Of a stretch of DNA of 37,521 nt, positions 6,582 through 13,852 are shown piece by piece; position 1 is the stretch's first letter, and each line of letters opens with the position of its first letter. Position numbers and translations under genes: made by a program. The notes beneath the pieces were generated by a model. It saw only the letters and a list, made by a program, of their open reading frames with translations, had not been told where the DNA came from and searched no databases. The DNA comes from a virus: the IMG/VR virus record IMGVR_UViG_3300042876_001009, positions 1 through 37,521 of that record; one strand, written 5' to 3'.

Positions 6582-6631
6582 GATACTTGACTCCACCTCC
6601 GCCCCTGCCTATATTGGTGGAGTTAAGTATC
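6582..6631 (+). promoter_or_regulatory. Strong sigma70-like promoter inside a 16-bp inverted repeat (probable operator)
   Basis: TTGACT (6587-6592) and TATATT (6610-6615) are spaced by exactly 17 bp. Outer arms GATACTTGACTCCACC (6582-6597) and GGTGGAGTTAAGTATC (6616-6631) are inverted repeats with one mismatch. The arms cover the -35 box and the probable start site, so a dimeric protein bound here would directly control RNA polymerase. The promoter points toward the gene at 6650, whose leader would be about 28 bases. Confidence 0.65.
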
Positions 6632-6649
6632 AATCATCCTGCTCCATCG

Positions 6650-7123
6650 ATGTCCTCAGACCAATCCTCGCTGACAATGCTGGCCTCCGAGGAGGAGTGC
6701 ATTTGCCATCTGGAGAAAATCCGTTGGCCGAGTGGTGTGATTTGTCCTAAATGTGGGAGCAAGAGACGATTCAGTCGCCTGTCCCGGGGCCTTCTGTTCA
6801 GATGCGGTGACTGCAATACTGATTTCTCTGTACGGAAGGGGACGATTTTCGAAGACAGCCACCTGCCCCTATCGAAGTGGTTCGCAGCGATCGAGATTAT
6901 TACGGCAGTCGGGACTCTGCCATCTTCGAGTGCGCTTGCGCAACGGATTGGTGTCTCAAGGAAAACTGCCAGCGCGATGCTGGAAAAACTCGAGGCTGTC
7001 GTTCGGTTTACAGCCCGTCCGCATCAAATGGTTTTTGATCAGCGTCCCATGCGTAGTCGCGTTCATGGACCAAGTGCTGCAGGCATTTCATCGTCGGCAT
7101 CCTCGTCCTCTCATCCTGCGTAG
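6650..7123 (+). CDS. Truncated IS1595-type protein: zinc ribbon plus HTH, no DDE domain
   Basis: The 157-aa product has a zinc ribbon with Cys pairs at residues 32/35 (CPKCG) and 52/55 (CGDC), followed by the IS1595 signature segment DFSVRKGTIFEDSHLPLSKW. A helix-turn-helix-like part comes next (SALAQRIGVSRKTASAMLEK). IS1595-family transposases continue into an ISXO2-like catalytic domain of about 150 residues. Here the frame drifts into a low-complexity Ser-rich tail and stops. The catalytic part is not found in the other two frames downstream. It is either a decayed insertion-sequence fragment or a domesticated DNA-binding regulator of the adjacent restriction genes. The palindromic promoter just upstream favours the latter, as inference. 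Confidence 0.6.
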   Translation: MSSDQSSLTMLASEEECICHLEKIRWPSGVICPKCGSKRRFSRLSRGLLFRCGDCNTDFSVRKGTIFEDSHLPLSKWFAAIEIITAVGTLPSSSALAQRIGVSRKTASAMLEKLEAVVRFTARPHQMVFDQRPMRSRVHGPSAAGISSSASSSSHPA

Positions 7124-7221
7124 ACGTTGTCGCTAATAGAGGAACATTTCGGTGGTCTTCAGTCATCCGATGCACGCGACCTGCTGACACTCTCATACAC
7201 GAATTGAAAAAATCCTCTCTC

Positions 7222-8040
7222 ATGAGCGGCGCCGCATATCAACTCAATCTCACTGCAGACACTTTGCTGAAGGCAGCTACGGAATATCCAGCCGAGCAGG
7301 CACTGAGACCTTGGCTTGGGAAGGTCAATCATGGTGACTGTCTGGAAATCATGCAGAAGTTCCCGCCAAAATCCGTAGGATTGATCATCACGAGCCCGCC
7401 GTACAATTTGAAGAACAGTTCCGGCAACGGAATGAAGGACGGCCGCGGCGGCAAGTGGATGAATGCCAAGCTCATCAACGGGTACGAATCTCATGAAGAC
7501 ACGATGCCACATGAGGAGTACGTTGAATGGCAGCGTGACTGTCTGGCTGGGATGATGCGAGTCTTGCGCGAAGACGGAGCCATTTTTTACAACCACAAGT
7601 GGCGGGTTCAAAGAGGCCTGCTGCAGGACAGATCGGACATAGTTCGAGATTTCCCAGTGCGACAGATCATCATCTGGAAACGCAGCGGCGGCATCAATTT
7701 TAATCCTGGCTATTTCCTGCCGACGTACGAGGTGATTTACCTCATCTGTAAACCCAAATTCGAACTCGCACCTCGTGCGAACGCTATCGGTGATGTGTGG
7801 ATGATTCCGCAGGAGATGAACAATCCGCATCCTGCACCGTTCCCTGTCGAGCTCGCTCAGAGATGCATCGAGGCGACAACGGCCAGAGTGGTCCTCGATC
7901 CATTTATCGGCTCTGGATCGACCGCCATCGCAGCGGAGGGTTGCAATAGGCAATGGATCGGAATAGACAACTCGGCTGAGTACTGCACGATGGCCACCGA
8001 CCGTATCAATACAGCAAGACAACATCTCAAGCGAACATGA
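7222..8040 (+). CDS. Beta-class site-specific DNA methyltransferase (N4-cytosine or N6-adenine)
   Basis: The 272-aa product has the catalytic motif TSPPYN at residues 57-62, before the AdoMet-binding motif DPFIGSGST at 226-234. This is the beta-class order used by many N4-cytosine and N6-adenine enzymes. The serine in SPPY is common among N4-cytosine methyltransferases. Other supports are VNHGDCLEIM before the catalytic motif and IWKRSGGINFN in the middle. Its stop overlaps the start of the endonuclease gene by four bases, so it should be the protective half of a type II system. ATG 7222 is preferred; TTG 7204 would add six residues. GC content is lower than in the phage structural genes. Confidence 0.9.
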   Translation: MSGAAYQLNLTADTLLKAATEYPAEQALRPWLGKVNHGDCLEIMQKFPPKSVGLIITSPPYNLKNSSGNGMKDGRGGKWMNAKLINGYESHEDTMPHEEYVEWQRDCLAGMMRVLREDGAIFYNHKWRVQRGLLQDRSDIVRDFPVRQIIIWKRSGGINFNPGYFLPTYEVIYLICKPKFELAPRANAIGDVWMIPQEMNNPHPAPFPVELAQRCIEATTARVVLDPFIGSGSTAIAAEGCNRQWIGIDNSAEYCTMATDRINTARQHLKRT

Positions 8041-8753
8041 CCATCGAACGCCCAACCCCTCCGAAGACAATGAAAGAGCTGTTCGCGCGGCTCAATCAGA
8101 TCATCCAGCACGGTGAATATGTAATGCCGGCCTCGTATCGAGGGACCGGAGCCCCGGGGCTCTTTCTCGAGGATCTGCTCGGTTTGCCGAACACCAACAA
8201 GGACACTCCTGACGCGGGTGAATGGGAAATCAAGTACTACACGCGAAAGACAGCGCTCATCACCTTGTTTCACAAGGAGCCGAGCCCGCGCGACGTCGTC
8301 CGATTCATGGTCAGCAAATGGGGCTGGCGGGATGATGACGGTCGCATGTGCTTCCGACACACTATTCGCGGGAAGTCGAAGGATTTCTACATCGATTCAG
8401 ACGCAGAGCAGGTCATCGTTCGTCGTATCGGCGGGAACGGCCTCGTTCCCCATTGGACGCACGACGATCTCCTGAGTATTGCCGGCGGAAAATTACGTCG
8501 ACTTCTGCTCGTCCGCGGAGAACGTGGAAGCGGGAAACGTGCCCAGAGAGTGATCTATGATCGGGTGGATCTTTATCAAAACCTCCAGTTGACATATTTC
8601 ATCGCAGAAGTGCTCAATGGCACCGTGGCAATCGATTTTGATGCTCGGGAGGCACGACCGGATAGCCAAGCGCTGCGAAACCATGGTACGAAGTTCCGAA
8701 TTCAGCCAGAGAATATCTGTCGCCTCTACGCTCGCAAGGAGCGTATCGGTTAA
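8037..8753 (+). CDS. MvaI/BcnI-family type II restriction endonuclease
   Basis: The 238-aa product equals the length usual for this family. The N-terminal half has GTGAPGLFLEDLLGLPNT (about residues 36-53), matching the family's 'G..G.PG..LE.LLG...N' segment. It is followed by PDAGEWEIKYY (58-68), which supplies the PD...ExK catalytic residues D59, E64 and K66. Known members MvaI and BcnI are monomeric enzymes that cut CCWGG and CCSGG; the sequence cut here cannot be read from the protein. The overlapping methyltransferase gene gives strong context. Confidence 0.85.
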   Translation: MTIERPTPPKTMKELFARLNQIIQHGEYVMPASYRGTGAPGLFLEDLLGLPNTNKDTPDAGEWEIKYYTRKTALITLFHKEPSPRDVVRFMVSKWGWRDDDGRMCFRHTIRGKSKDFYIDSDAEQVIVRRIGGNGLVPHWTHDDLLSIAGGKLRRLLLVRGERGSGKRAQRVIYDRVDLYQNLQLTYFIAEVLNGTVAIDFDAREARPDSQALRNHGTKFRIQPENICRLYARKERIG

Positions 8754-8777
8754 CCGCCACGATCCCTTGGAGGAGAT

Positions 8778-9107
8778 ATGAACCTGTGGTCCGATGATGA
8801 TCTGATCCTAGTGCTGGAGTTCTTTTTCAAATGCCCCGAACATCTGCATACCGACGGGCATCCGTGTTGTCAATCCTTCGCAGGTCTGCTCCAACGATCC
8901 CCTGGTGCGTTGGACAAGCTCCTGAGGAACATTAAAAGCGTTGTCACCAACAGCGCCGGACTTCCACATGCATCGGCAAAGGTCCGATCCTTGGTGGCGA
9001 GATTTGGCACCAATCTGCCGCAGTTGTATGCTTCCGCCATCGGCATACGGGCGGCACGTGGATGGCCTCCACTCGATTGCTGCGGTGAGATCTCCGCTCC
9101 TTCGTGA
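8778..9107 (+). CDS. Restriction-island small protein with a 'WSDDDL' domain
   Basis: A strong GGAGGAG (8767-8773) precedes the ATG. The 109-aa product starts MNLWSDDDLILVLEFFFKCP. It contains SPGALDKLLRNIKSV and GLPHASAKVRSL segments. This is the order of the small helical N-terminal module seen in many HNH-type restriction endonucleases (W.ree...a..ly...p; R.p.sv..kl.N; gl..as). Here it stands alone without a nuclease domain. It may be an accessory or specificity subunit of the system, or a remnant. The family link is from memory of the motif and was not searched. Confidence 0.6.
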   Translation: MNLWSDDDLILVLEFFFKCPEHLHTDGHPCCQSFAGLLQRSPGALDKLLRNIKSVVTNSAGLPHASAKVRSLVARFGTNLPQLYASAIGIRAARGWPPLDCCGEISAPS

Positions 9108-9185
9108 CGTACGCCGATCGATCGCATGGAACCCAGAGCGTGGGATCTCAATTCGGCTCATTGGAGCTGCTCACGCCCCAGACAT

Positions 9186-9222
9186 CAGCGCGCCACAGAT
9201 GCATTCTGTGGCGCGCTGTTTT
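9186..9222 (+). terminator. Intrinsic terminator T2, near-copy of T1
   Basis: CAGCGCGCCACAGA (9186-9199) pairs with TCTGTGGCGCGCTG (9205-9218) in a perfect 14-bp stem with loop TGCAT, followed by TTTTG. It ends the plus-strand restriction operon. The shared core with T1, including the downstream TGGCTG, makes these a direct repeat flanking the island. Confidence 0.87.
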
Positions 9223-9294
9223 GTGGCTGGCGGAATTTGTGCCTCCGACCGCTGGTCGGGGCGTGGCAGCCCATTTTTCCGCGATTCACGACGT

Positions 9295-9660
9295 TCAGTC
9301 GTCCATCCGCTCGAAATTCGCGAGGAACCGTTCGAGACACATGCTGTCGTCGAGACTCTTCCTGTTCCCGTCGGCATCCGATGGGAAAAAGTGGACATAG
9401 ACATGCGGACAGCACGCGACCCCATGCGAAAATTGCGGATAGTCGCTGACCAGCACGTAATCGATCGTGACCATCGAACCACGGGCCTGCTTCGGCATCC
9501 AGACATCTCCTGGCATGACGTTGAAATGCCGGCAGACGGAGGCATGGATCTCGTTTGACAGATTGCCGAGTTCGTGGGTGATCTGTACGCGCTGATGATG
9601 GAGAGGTACCATCAGCCGCATGTTGTTCATCACGTCGATCGGGTACTCAAGGGGTTTCAT
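9295..9660 (-). CDS. Hypothetical protein at the end of the minus-strand head operon
   Basis: The 121-aa product starts MKPLEYPIDVMNNMRLMVPL after an AGGAG nine bases upstream. It contains helical and aromatic-rich parts (HQRVQITHELGNLSNEIHAS; VTIDYVLVSDYPQFSHG; CCPHVYVHFFPSD). The low GC content and the lack of a head-protein motif make a cargo or regulatory role as likely as a structural one. It is the last gene transcribed on this strand before the terminator region. No family is recognised. Confidence 0.6.
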   Translation of the reverse strand: MKPLEYPIDVMNNMRLMVPLHHQRVQITHELGNLSNEIHASVCRHFNVMPGDVWMPKQARGSMVTIDYVLVSDYPQFSHGVACCPHVYVHFFPSDADGNRKSLDDSMCLERFLANFERMDD

Positions 9661-9690
9661 ATGGACTCCTGCTGTTGGATTGAGGATGTG

Positions 9691-10284
9691 TTACGCACTG
9701 CCGAGGAGGATCTCACCGATGGCTTCGATGTCCTCGTCTTGGATGACCAGATACGGCCGCGCATCGATGTGAATGACGTGCGGCTTGGTGTATTTCACAT
9801 CGGCGCGTTCCGATTCCGACATGGCCGCGACCTTCGCCTTCGAGACGAACTGCGCGCGCCCGCCGACGATGATGTAGGGTGTGCCTCCGGGGTGCTGGAT
9901 GTCCCCGCCGAACTGATGGATGGCCGAGTACACCATGCCGGCGCGCAGCACGAGCCCGTCGCCTTCGACGGCGTACGAGATGCTTTTGGCCAGCAGGCCT
10001 GAGTCCACAAGCGTCAACCCTCCGCTGCGTTTCCTGAAGCGTCCGCTGCTGTCGCGGCCACCTGGCGTTTCCTCTTTCGTGGCCTTGGTGGGCACCCACT
10101 TCTGTGTGCCGCCGGTGAACTCGCCGTTCCCGATCGACATGTACCGGCCGCCGACCTGGAAGTTCTCATCGATCGAGGTGAGGAGTAGTTCGCCGATTTC
10201 TGGCAGATGCGAGCCGACGTCCGGTACCGCGCGCCGCACCACATCCTGCAGGCCGGCATCATCGAAGGCGAGTAGTTCGTCCAT
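9691..10284 (-). CDS. Mu gpG-like virion morphogenesis (tail completion) protein
   Basis: The 197-aa product follows the phage virion morphogenesis family (Mu gpG / P2 gpS). An N-terminal helix (LPEIGELLLTSIDENFQ) leads to LTLVDSGLLAKSISYAV, then MVYSAIHQFGGDIQ, and a C-terminal ARPYLVIQDEDIEAIGEIL. The 'LvdsG.L..Si', 'ya.iHQfGg' and 'aRPfL....eD...i' motifs are the hallmarks of the family. It probably acts at the head-tail joint. In Mu, G directly precedes the protease gene I; here I lies about 6 kb away on the opposite strand because the module is inverted. Confidence 0.88.
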   Translation of the reverse strand: MDELLAFDDAGLQDVVRRAVPDVGSHLPEIGELLLTSIDENFQVGGRYMSIGNGEFTGGTQKWVPTKATKEETPGGRDSSGRFRKRSGGLTLVDSGLLAKSISYAVEGDGLVLRAGMVYSAIHQFGGDIQHPGGTPYIIVGGRAQFVSKAKVAAMSESERADVKYTKPHVIHIDARPYLVIQDEDIEAIGEILLGSA

Positions 10285-10287
10285 ACC

Positions 10288-10464
10288 TCACTCCGGGCGG
10301 TGCTGGTTCGGGAGGGACTCGCTCTTCGCACGCTCGGCGATGTCGAGGGCGCGTCGCAGCGCGCGTGAGAAGAAATAGGAGTCGAGTGCCTTCAGGCCGT
10401 AGAAGACGATGGGATAGCCGCACGCGACGGCGAGGAGATACACGATGACCGCGCCGTCACTCAT
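10288..10464 (-). CDS. 58-aa single-span membrane protein
   Basis: The product begins MSDGAVIVYLLAVACGYPIV, giving one hydrophobic span near the N-terminus followed by a basic amphipathic helix (SRALRRALDIAERAKSE). Its start overlaps the end of the upstream gene. A membrane peptide among head genes is unusual; no family is recognised. Confidence 0.5.
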   Translation of the reverse strand: MSDGAVIVYLLAVACGYPIVFYGLKALDSYFFSRALRRALDIAERAKSESLPNQHRPE

Positions 10465-10687
10465 CGAATGCGACTCCGAGCATGCCGAGCAGATCATCCA
10501 TGATCGTCGGCGCCTCGCCTGCGTAATGGACGAAGACGGGTGTGCCGTTGTTCGTCTTGAGTGCGTCCGGTCCGCAGGAGCAGCGCTTTGTGGACGTGTG
10601 CGTACGGCCTTTCCCGACGGGGAACAAATGGATTTCGTTGCGCCGCTGGTGGAAAAGCCACTGTTCGGTCTTGATTGGGGCACTCAT
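10457..10687 (-). CDS. Hypothetical 76-aa protein
   Basis: The ATG at 10687 overlaps the stop of the metallopeptidase-like gene (ATGA). The product has a basic N-terminal half (TEQWLFHQRRNEIHLFPVGK) with two nearby Cys (RCSCG). Its C-terminus is acidic and hydrophobic (APTIMDDLLGMLGVAFDE). No family is recognised; retention rests on the coupled arrangement with both neighbours. Confidence 0.5.
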   Translation of the reverse strand: MSAPIKTEQWLFHQRRNEIHLFPVGKGRTHTSTKRCSCGPDALKTNNGTPVFVHYAGEAPTIMDDLLGMLGVAFDE

Positions 10688-11298
10688 GAGGATGCTCCGA
10701 GTTCCGAGCCCAGTGGCTTGTGCCCGGTTGCACGCATGCTGAGCGTGAAGGCGTCCTCCCAGATCATGTCGCATGCGGCCTTCCACGTCTCCCCGTGGTC
10801 ATCATCGGGGAAGAGCACATGCGCGAGCTCGTGTGCAAGAAGTTCGGCGCAAGCCACGTACGGGACATCCCCGTCAATGTAGATGACGGGGTCCGATCCG
10901 TCGTCGGGAAACAGCGTCATCGCGGGCGCGCCAAGCTGCTCCGCAACGCCCTGCCCGATCCGCAGGTCAACACGGCGCCGCAGGTGGAAATTCCCAACGG
11001 CGAGGACGTTCATGAGAATGTCCGCCATGGTGTCAATGTAGCCGTACTCGAGTTCCTCTTCGACCATCGAGGCCACCGAGTAGTTCCGCAGGTATTCGAG
11101 CACGGGGACATACCGGCCGTTGGGATCGTCGGTGTCGAACGTGATATAGCCGCCGACCTCGGGCTTCGCCGCTTCGAGCCACTGCTCACCAACAGCGTGA
11201 GTGCGATGGCGACCGAGAAGACGTGGGCTGTAGCTCCTTGCCTTGGGGAGGATCTCTTCGATCCTGAATGCAACGGCATCGTACCTGGCTGACATCAT
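10684..11298 (-). CDS. Putative zinc metallopeptidase with HExxH motif in the head cluster
   Basis: The 204-aa product contains HELAH at residues 156-160 and a further His at 168 (FPDDDHGETW), the spacing expected for the third zinc ligand of a SprT- or M78-like minimal peptidase. The preceding segment (GDVPYVACAELLA) is a typical helix lead-in. The N-terminal half is unrelated to anything recognised. The start at 11298 overlaps the gpF stop. Mu encodes its prohead protease in gene I, and that gene is present separately here, so this is an additional putative peptidase. It might process head proteins or act on host proteins. Confidence 0.6.
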   Translation of the reverse strand: MMSARYDAVAFRIEEILPKARSYSPRLLGRHRTHAVGEQWLEAAKPEVGGYITFDTDDPNGRYVPVLEYLRNYSVASMVEEELEYGYIDTMADILMNVLAVGNFHLRRRVDLRIGQGVAEQLGAPAMTLFPDDGSDPVIYIDGDVPYVACAELLAHELAHVLFPDDDHGETWKAACDMIWEDAFTLSMRATGHKPLGSELGASS

Positions 11299-12215
11299 TT
11301 GCTCCGTGGTTTTTTCGTCTCGCGTTTGAACTGCGTTTGAAGCCCCTTTGAATACCCGCTCACATCGGGCGTATAGGGCTTCGTGGCGGGATTGTACGAC
11401 CACGCGGGATCCGCGCGGAACGTCTCCTTGCCGATCTTGATGGTGGCCGCAGGTCGTGCTTCCCCCGTCTTCTTCGAGACGAGCACGTCCTCCATGGTGA
11501 TGCTGCCTTCGCCCTTCCCACCGAGCTTCGCCTTGGAGACTTCGAGCCCCTTGCGTTTCAGCTCGCCGGCGGACAGTGTGCGCACGCGGCCGCGGCAGCG
11601 CCAGTGGTTCGGCGGGTAGAAGTAGGACCAGAACGGATCATCGAAGCGGTACACTGCTCCGCCGATCGAAGAGCAGAGGCGCGTCGTGCGGGCGTCCTTC
11701 ACCGAGACGTACTGCCAGAACGGCCGCGTTTCGGTCACGTCCATCATCCCCTCATACCGGCCGGCGCCGAGCGCCACCTGCAGGTTCGTCTGATAGATCG
11801 TGGCGAGGCGGTACGGCGACCCGAGCAGCGGCGGACGCGCATCCGACGGGATGATCGGCACGCCGGCATCATCTGTGGGGAACGGCTTCCCGTTCTCGTC
11901 GAGGAGATTTCCGTGGTCATCCATCGCCCAGGTGCGTCCCCACCAACCGGCAAGTTTCAGGTAGGGCTCGAGCGACTTCTGGAACTGGTCGAATGTCAAT
12001 CCCTCGGCCAGCGCACGGTCGGTCATCTGGCGGATTGCGGTCAGGATGTCCATGCGCGCGACCTTCGCCACGGTGAACGCGGTCGTGTGTGCGCGTTGCC
12101 ACATGTCCTGCCAATCCCACGTGACCGCAAATCCCTTCGCTTTGAGGAAGGCGACCGCCTTCTCGGGCGTGACCTTGAAGAGCACCTTGAGCAGGCCCGC
12201 GTCAATTGCCGGCAT
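11295..12215 (-). CDS. Mu gpF-like minor head protein
   Basis: The 306-aa product has the gpF signature near residues 165-210: PFWQYVSVKDARTTRLC, then VYRFDDPFWS and FYPPNHWRCRGRV. The N-terminal half is helical, with a TTAFTVAKVARMDILTAIRQ segment. The Mu gpF/SPP1 gp7 family is a minor capsid component at the portal, thought to help DNA ejection or head assembly. The ATG at 12215, with GGAG eight bases upstream, overlaps the portal gene end by 14 bases; an ATG at 12236 is an alternative. Confidence 0.9.
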   Translation of the reverse strand: MPAIDAGLLKVLFKVTPEKAVAFLKAKGFAVTWDWQDMWQRAHTTAFTVAKVARMDILTAIRQMTDRALAEGLTFDQFQKSLEPYLKLAGWWGRTWAMDDHGNLLDENGKPFPTDDAGVPIIPSDARPPLLGSPYRLATIYQTNLQVALGAGRYEGMMDVTETRPFWQYVSVKDARTTRLCSSIGGAVYRFDDPFWSYFYPPNHWRCRGRVRTLSAGELKRKGLEVSKAKLGGKGEGSITMEDVLVSKKTGEARPAATIKIGKETFRADPAWSYNPATKPYTPDVSGYSKGLQTQFKRETKKPRSK

Positions 12216-13851
12216 TGCCCGCTCCGCCTGCTGCATCACCCGCCTCGTTCTGCGCGCCGATGCGGCCGCAGATCTCACCGAGCCAGATCACTTTCGCCAG
12301 GTATTCCTCAAAGTCGGCCGTGGGGATGTCGGGGTAGAGCGCTTCGAGCCTGCGACCGACTTCCTCATACGACGACGCCGAGGAGACGAGATCAATGACC
12401 GGACGCATGATGCGCTCCATCTGCTCCTGCATCGCCTCCGGGGTGATGTCCGCGTACAGCGCGTCGACGGCATCCTGATCGGGGAAGTCGGACGGAAGAT
12501 CCTCGCTGAACGATGGTGCCGGCGGCGTGTTCGGATCCGGTGGCGTGTTCGGATCCGGCGGCGAGTTCGGATCTGCCGGCGAGTTCGGATCTGCCGGCGA
12601 GTTCGGATCTGCCGGCGAGTTCGGATCTGCGGGCGTCGGAACCACCGGTGCTGCCGGCGCCTCCTCTGCGAGGTCCTCATCCTCGAATCCATACGCCTTC
12701 ATCCAGTAGGTGCGCGTGAGCTTGACGCCCGCCTCCGACAGCGTCTTGTCGCGCTCGGCCAGGTCCTTGTCGACATCCTCCTGCTGGAACGGGATCACGC
12801 GGGGAGACTGCACGCCGGGACCGACGTTGACCTCCATGTACCAGTCGACGATGATGTTGATGTAGCGCACGACGAGGTTCGTAACCGACTGGATGCCTGT
12901 GGCCGCAACCTCGCCATGGGTCTTCGCCGCCGCGTACGATCCCGTGTCGCCGAGCTGCGTCGTGAGCGTCTCGCTCTTGATGGCCTTGGAGATCTCCTCG
13001 TTCGAGTAGCTGATCAGCGCCGCGAACAGGTCGCTCGATGCGGTCTTCTGCCCGGACTCGACGAACTCGAGCTTGTCGGTATCGTTGATGACGGCAACCG
13101 CGTCCTGGATCATCTTCCGGCCCATGCCGAGCAGCGACTGCCGTTCGGCATCGGTGGCGGATTGCGGCACGCGGATGACGACGTGCGGCATCCCGAACTT
13201 CTCGACGAAGGTCACCCAGAACTTCATGCCGCCCTTCTTGAACGCCACCGGCCAGAAGCAGCGCGAGAGCACGCCCGTGCCGTAGGGGTTGACGTAGGTC
13301 GCCCGGTAGCGCGGGATGAGGAACTTGCGCGGGTACTGGTCGAGCGGCTCCCCTTCGTTCTGGTTGTTCTTCGTGCGGAAGCGCAGGGATCCCTTGTCAT
13401 CCCACCCGAACCACTTGGGGGGCTTGGCCACCGCCTCATACGGGATCCAGAGGTCCCCGACCTGCTTCCACATGATCTCCAGCGGCTGATAGCCGTAGAG
13501 GCGCGCGTTGACGCACGCCTCGATGAACCCGTGCATGTCGAAGTCGCGCAGCCATTCGAGGATGGCCTTGGCGTGCTTCGACTTCGACTTGCCGCGGTCG
13601 ACGTCCCACTCGAGGGACTTGACGCCGTCGACGAGCGAGTCGACCACCGCGCCCACGTGCGCATCGAAGAGCAGCGCCTCGTAGACGTCGATGTCCTTGT
13701 TCTCGTTCTTGAGGATCGCGTCGGGATTGGGAAGGACGCCGAGCGCCTCGACGTAGTCGTAGGCGGAGCTGCGCGAGGTGATCTCGAGCGGGCTCGGCTT
13801 GGCTTCCGGCAGGTCGACGAATTCATTCGAACCAACGTAGAGACGGGGCAT
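12202..13851 (-). CDS. DUF935-type portal protein (Mu gp29-like)
   Basis: The 549-aa product has the DUF935 portal pattern: YEALLFDAHVGAVVDSLVDG, VKSLEWDV, YGYQPLEIMW, PRKFLIPRYRATYVNPYGTG and LTTQLGDTGSYAAAKTHGEV. The portal forms the dodecameric ring through which DNA is packaged. Near the C-terminus there is a Pro-Asp-Asn-rich low-complexity stretch made of six tandem units, then a helical end. ATG 13851 lies a few bases before the terminase stop and gives MPRLYVGSNEF; the longer upstream frame is not plausible. Confidence 0.92.
   Translation of the reverse strand: MPRLYVGSNEFVDLPEAKPSPLEITSRSSAYDYVEALGVLPNPDAILKNENKDIDVYEALLFDAHVGAVVDSLVDGVKSLEWDVDRGKSKSKHAKAILEWLRDFDMHGFIEACVNARLYGYQPLEIMWKQVGDLWIPYEAVAKPPKWFGWDDKGSLRFRTKNNQNEGEPLDQYPRKFLIPRYRATYVNPYGTGVLSRCFWPVAFKKGGMKFWVTFVEKFGMPHVVIRVPQSATDAERQSLLGMGRKMIQDAVAVINDTDKLEFVESGQKTASSDLFAALISYSNEEISKAIKSETLTTQLGDTGSYAAAKTHGEVAATGIQSVTNLVVRYINIIVDWYMEVNVGPGVQSPRVIPFQQEDVDKDLAERDKTLSEAGVKLTRTYWMKAYGFEDEDLAEEAPAAPVVPTPADPNSPADPNSPADPNSPADPNSPPDPNTPPDPNTPPAPSFSEDLPSDFPDQDAVDALYADITPEAMQEQMERIMRPVIDLVSSASSYEEVGRRLEALYPDIPTADFEEYLAKVIWLGEICGRIGAQNEAGDAAGGAGNAGN
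12524..12631 (-). repeat. Six tandem 18-bp repeats encoding PADPNS-type hexapeptides
   Basis: On the plus strand six units of GGCGAGTTCGGATCTGCC-like sequence follow each other; the first two read GGCGTGTTCGGATCCGG(T/C). On the coding strand they give a Pro-Asp-Asn-rich linker in the portal C-terminus. Such an array can vary in copy number by slippage without breaking the frame. Confidence 0.9.
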
Positions 13852-13852
13852 G

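Noticed and set aside
7159-8070. Minus-strand open frame of 303 codons across the methyltransferase
   Set aside because: The opposite frame has all methyltransferase motifs and couples with the nuclease gene; this one has none.
12524-12631. Tandem units considered as a CRISPR array
   Set aside because: The 18-bp units have no spacers and encode an in-frame peptide repeat in the portal.
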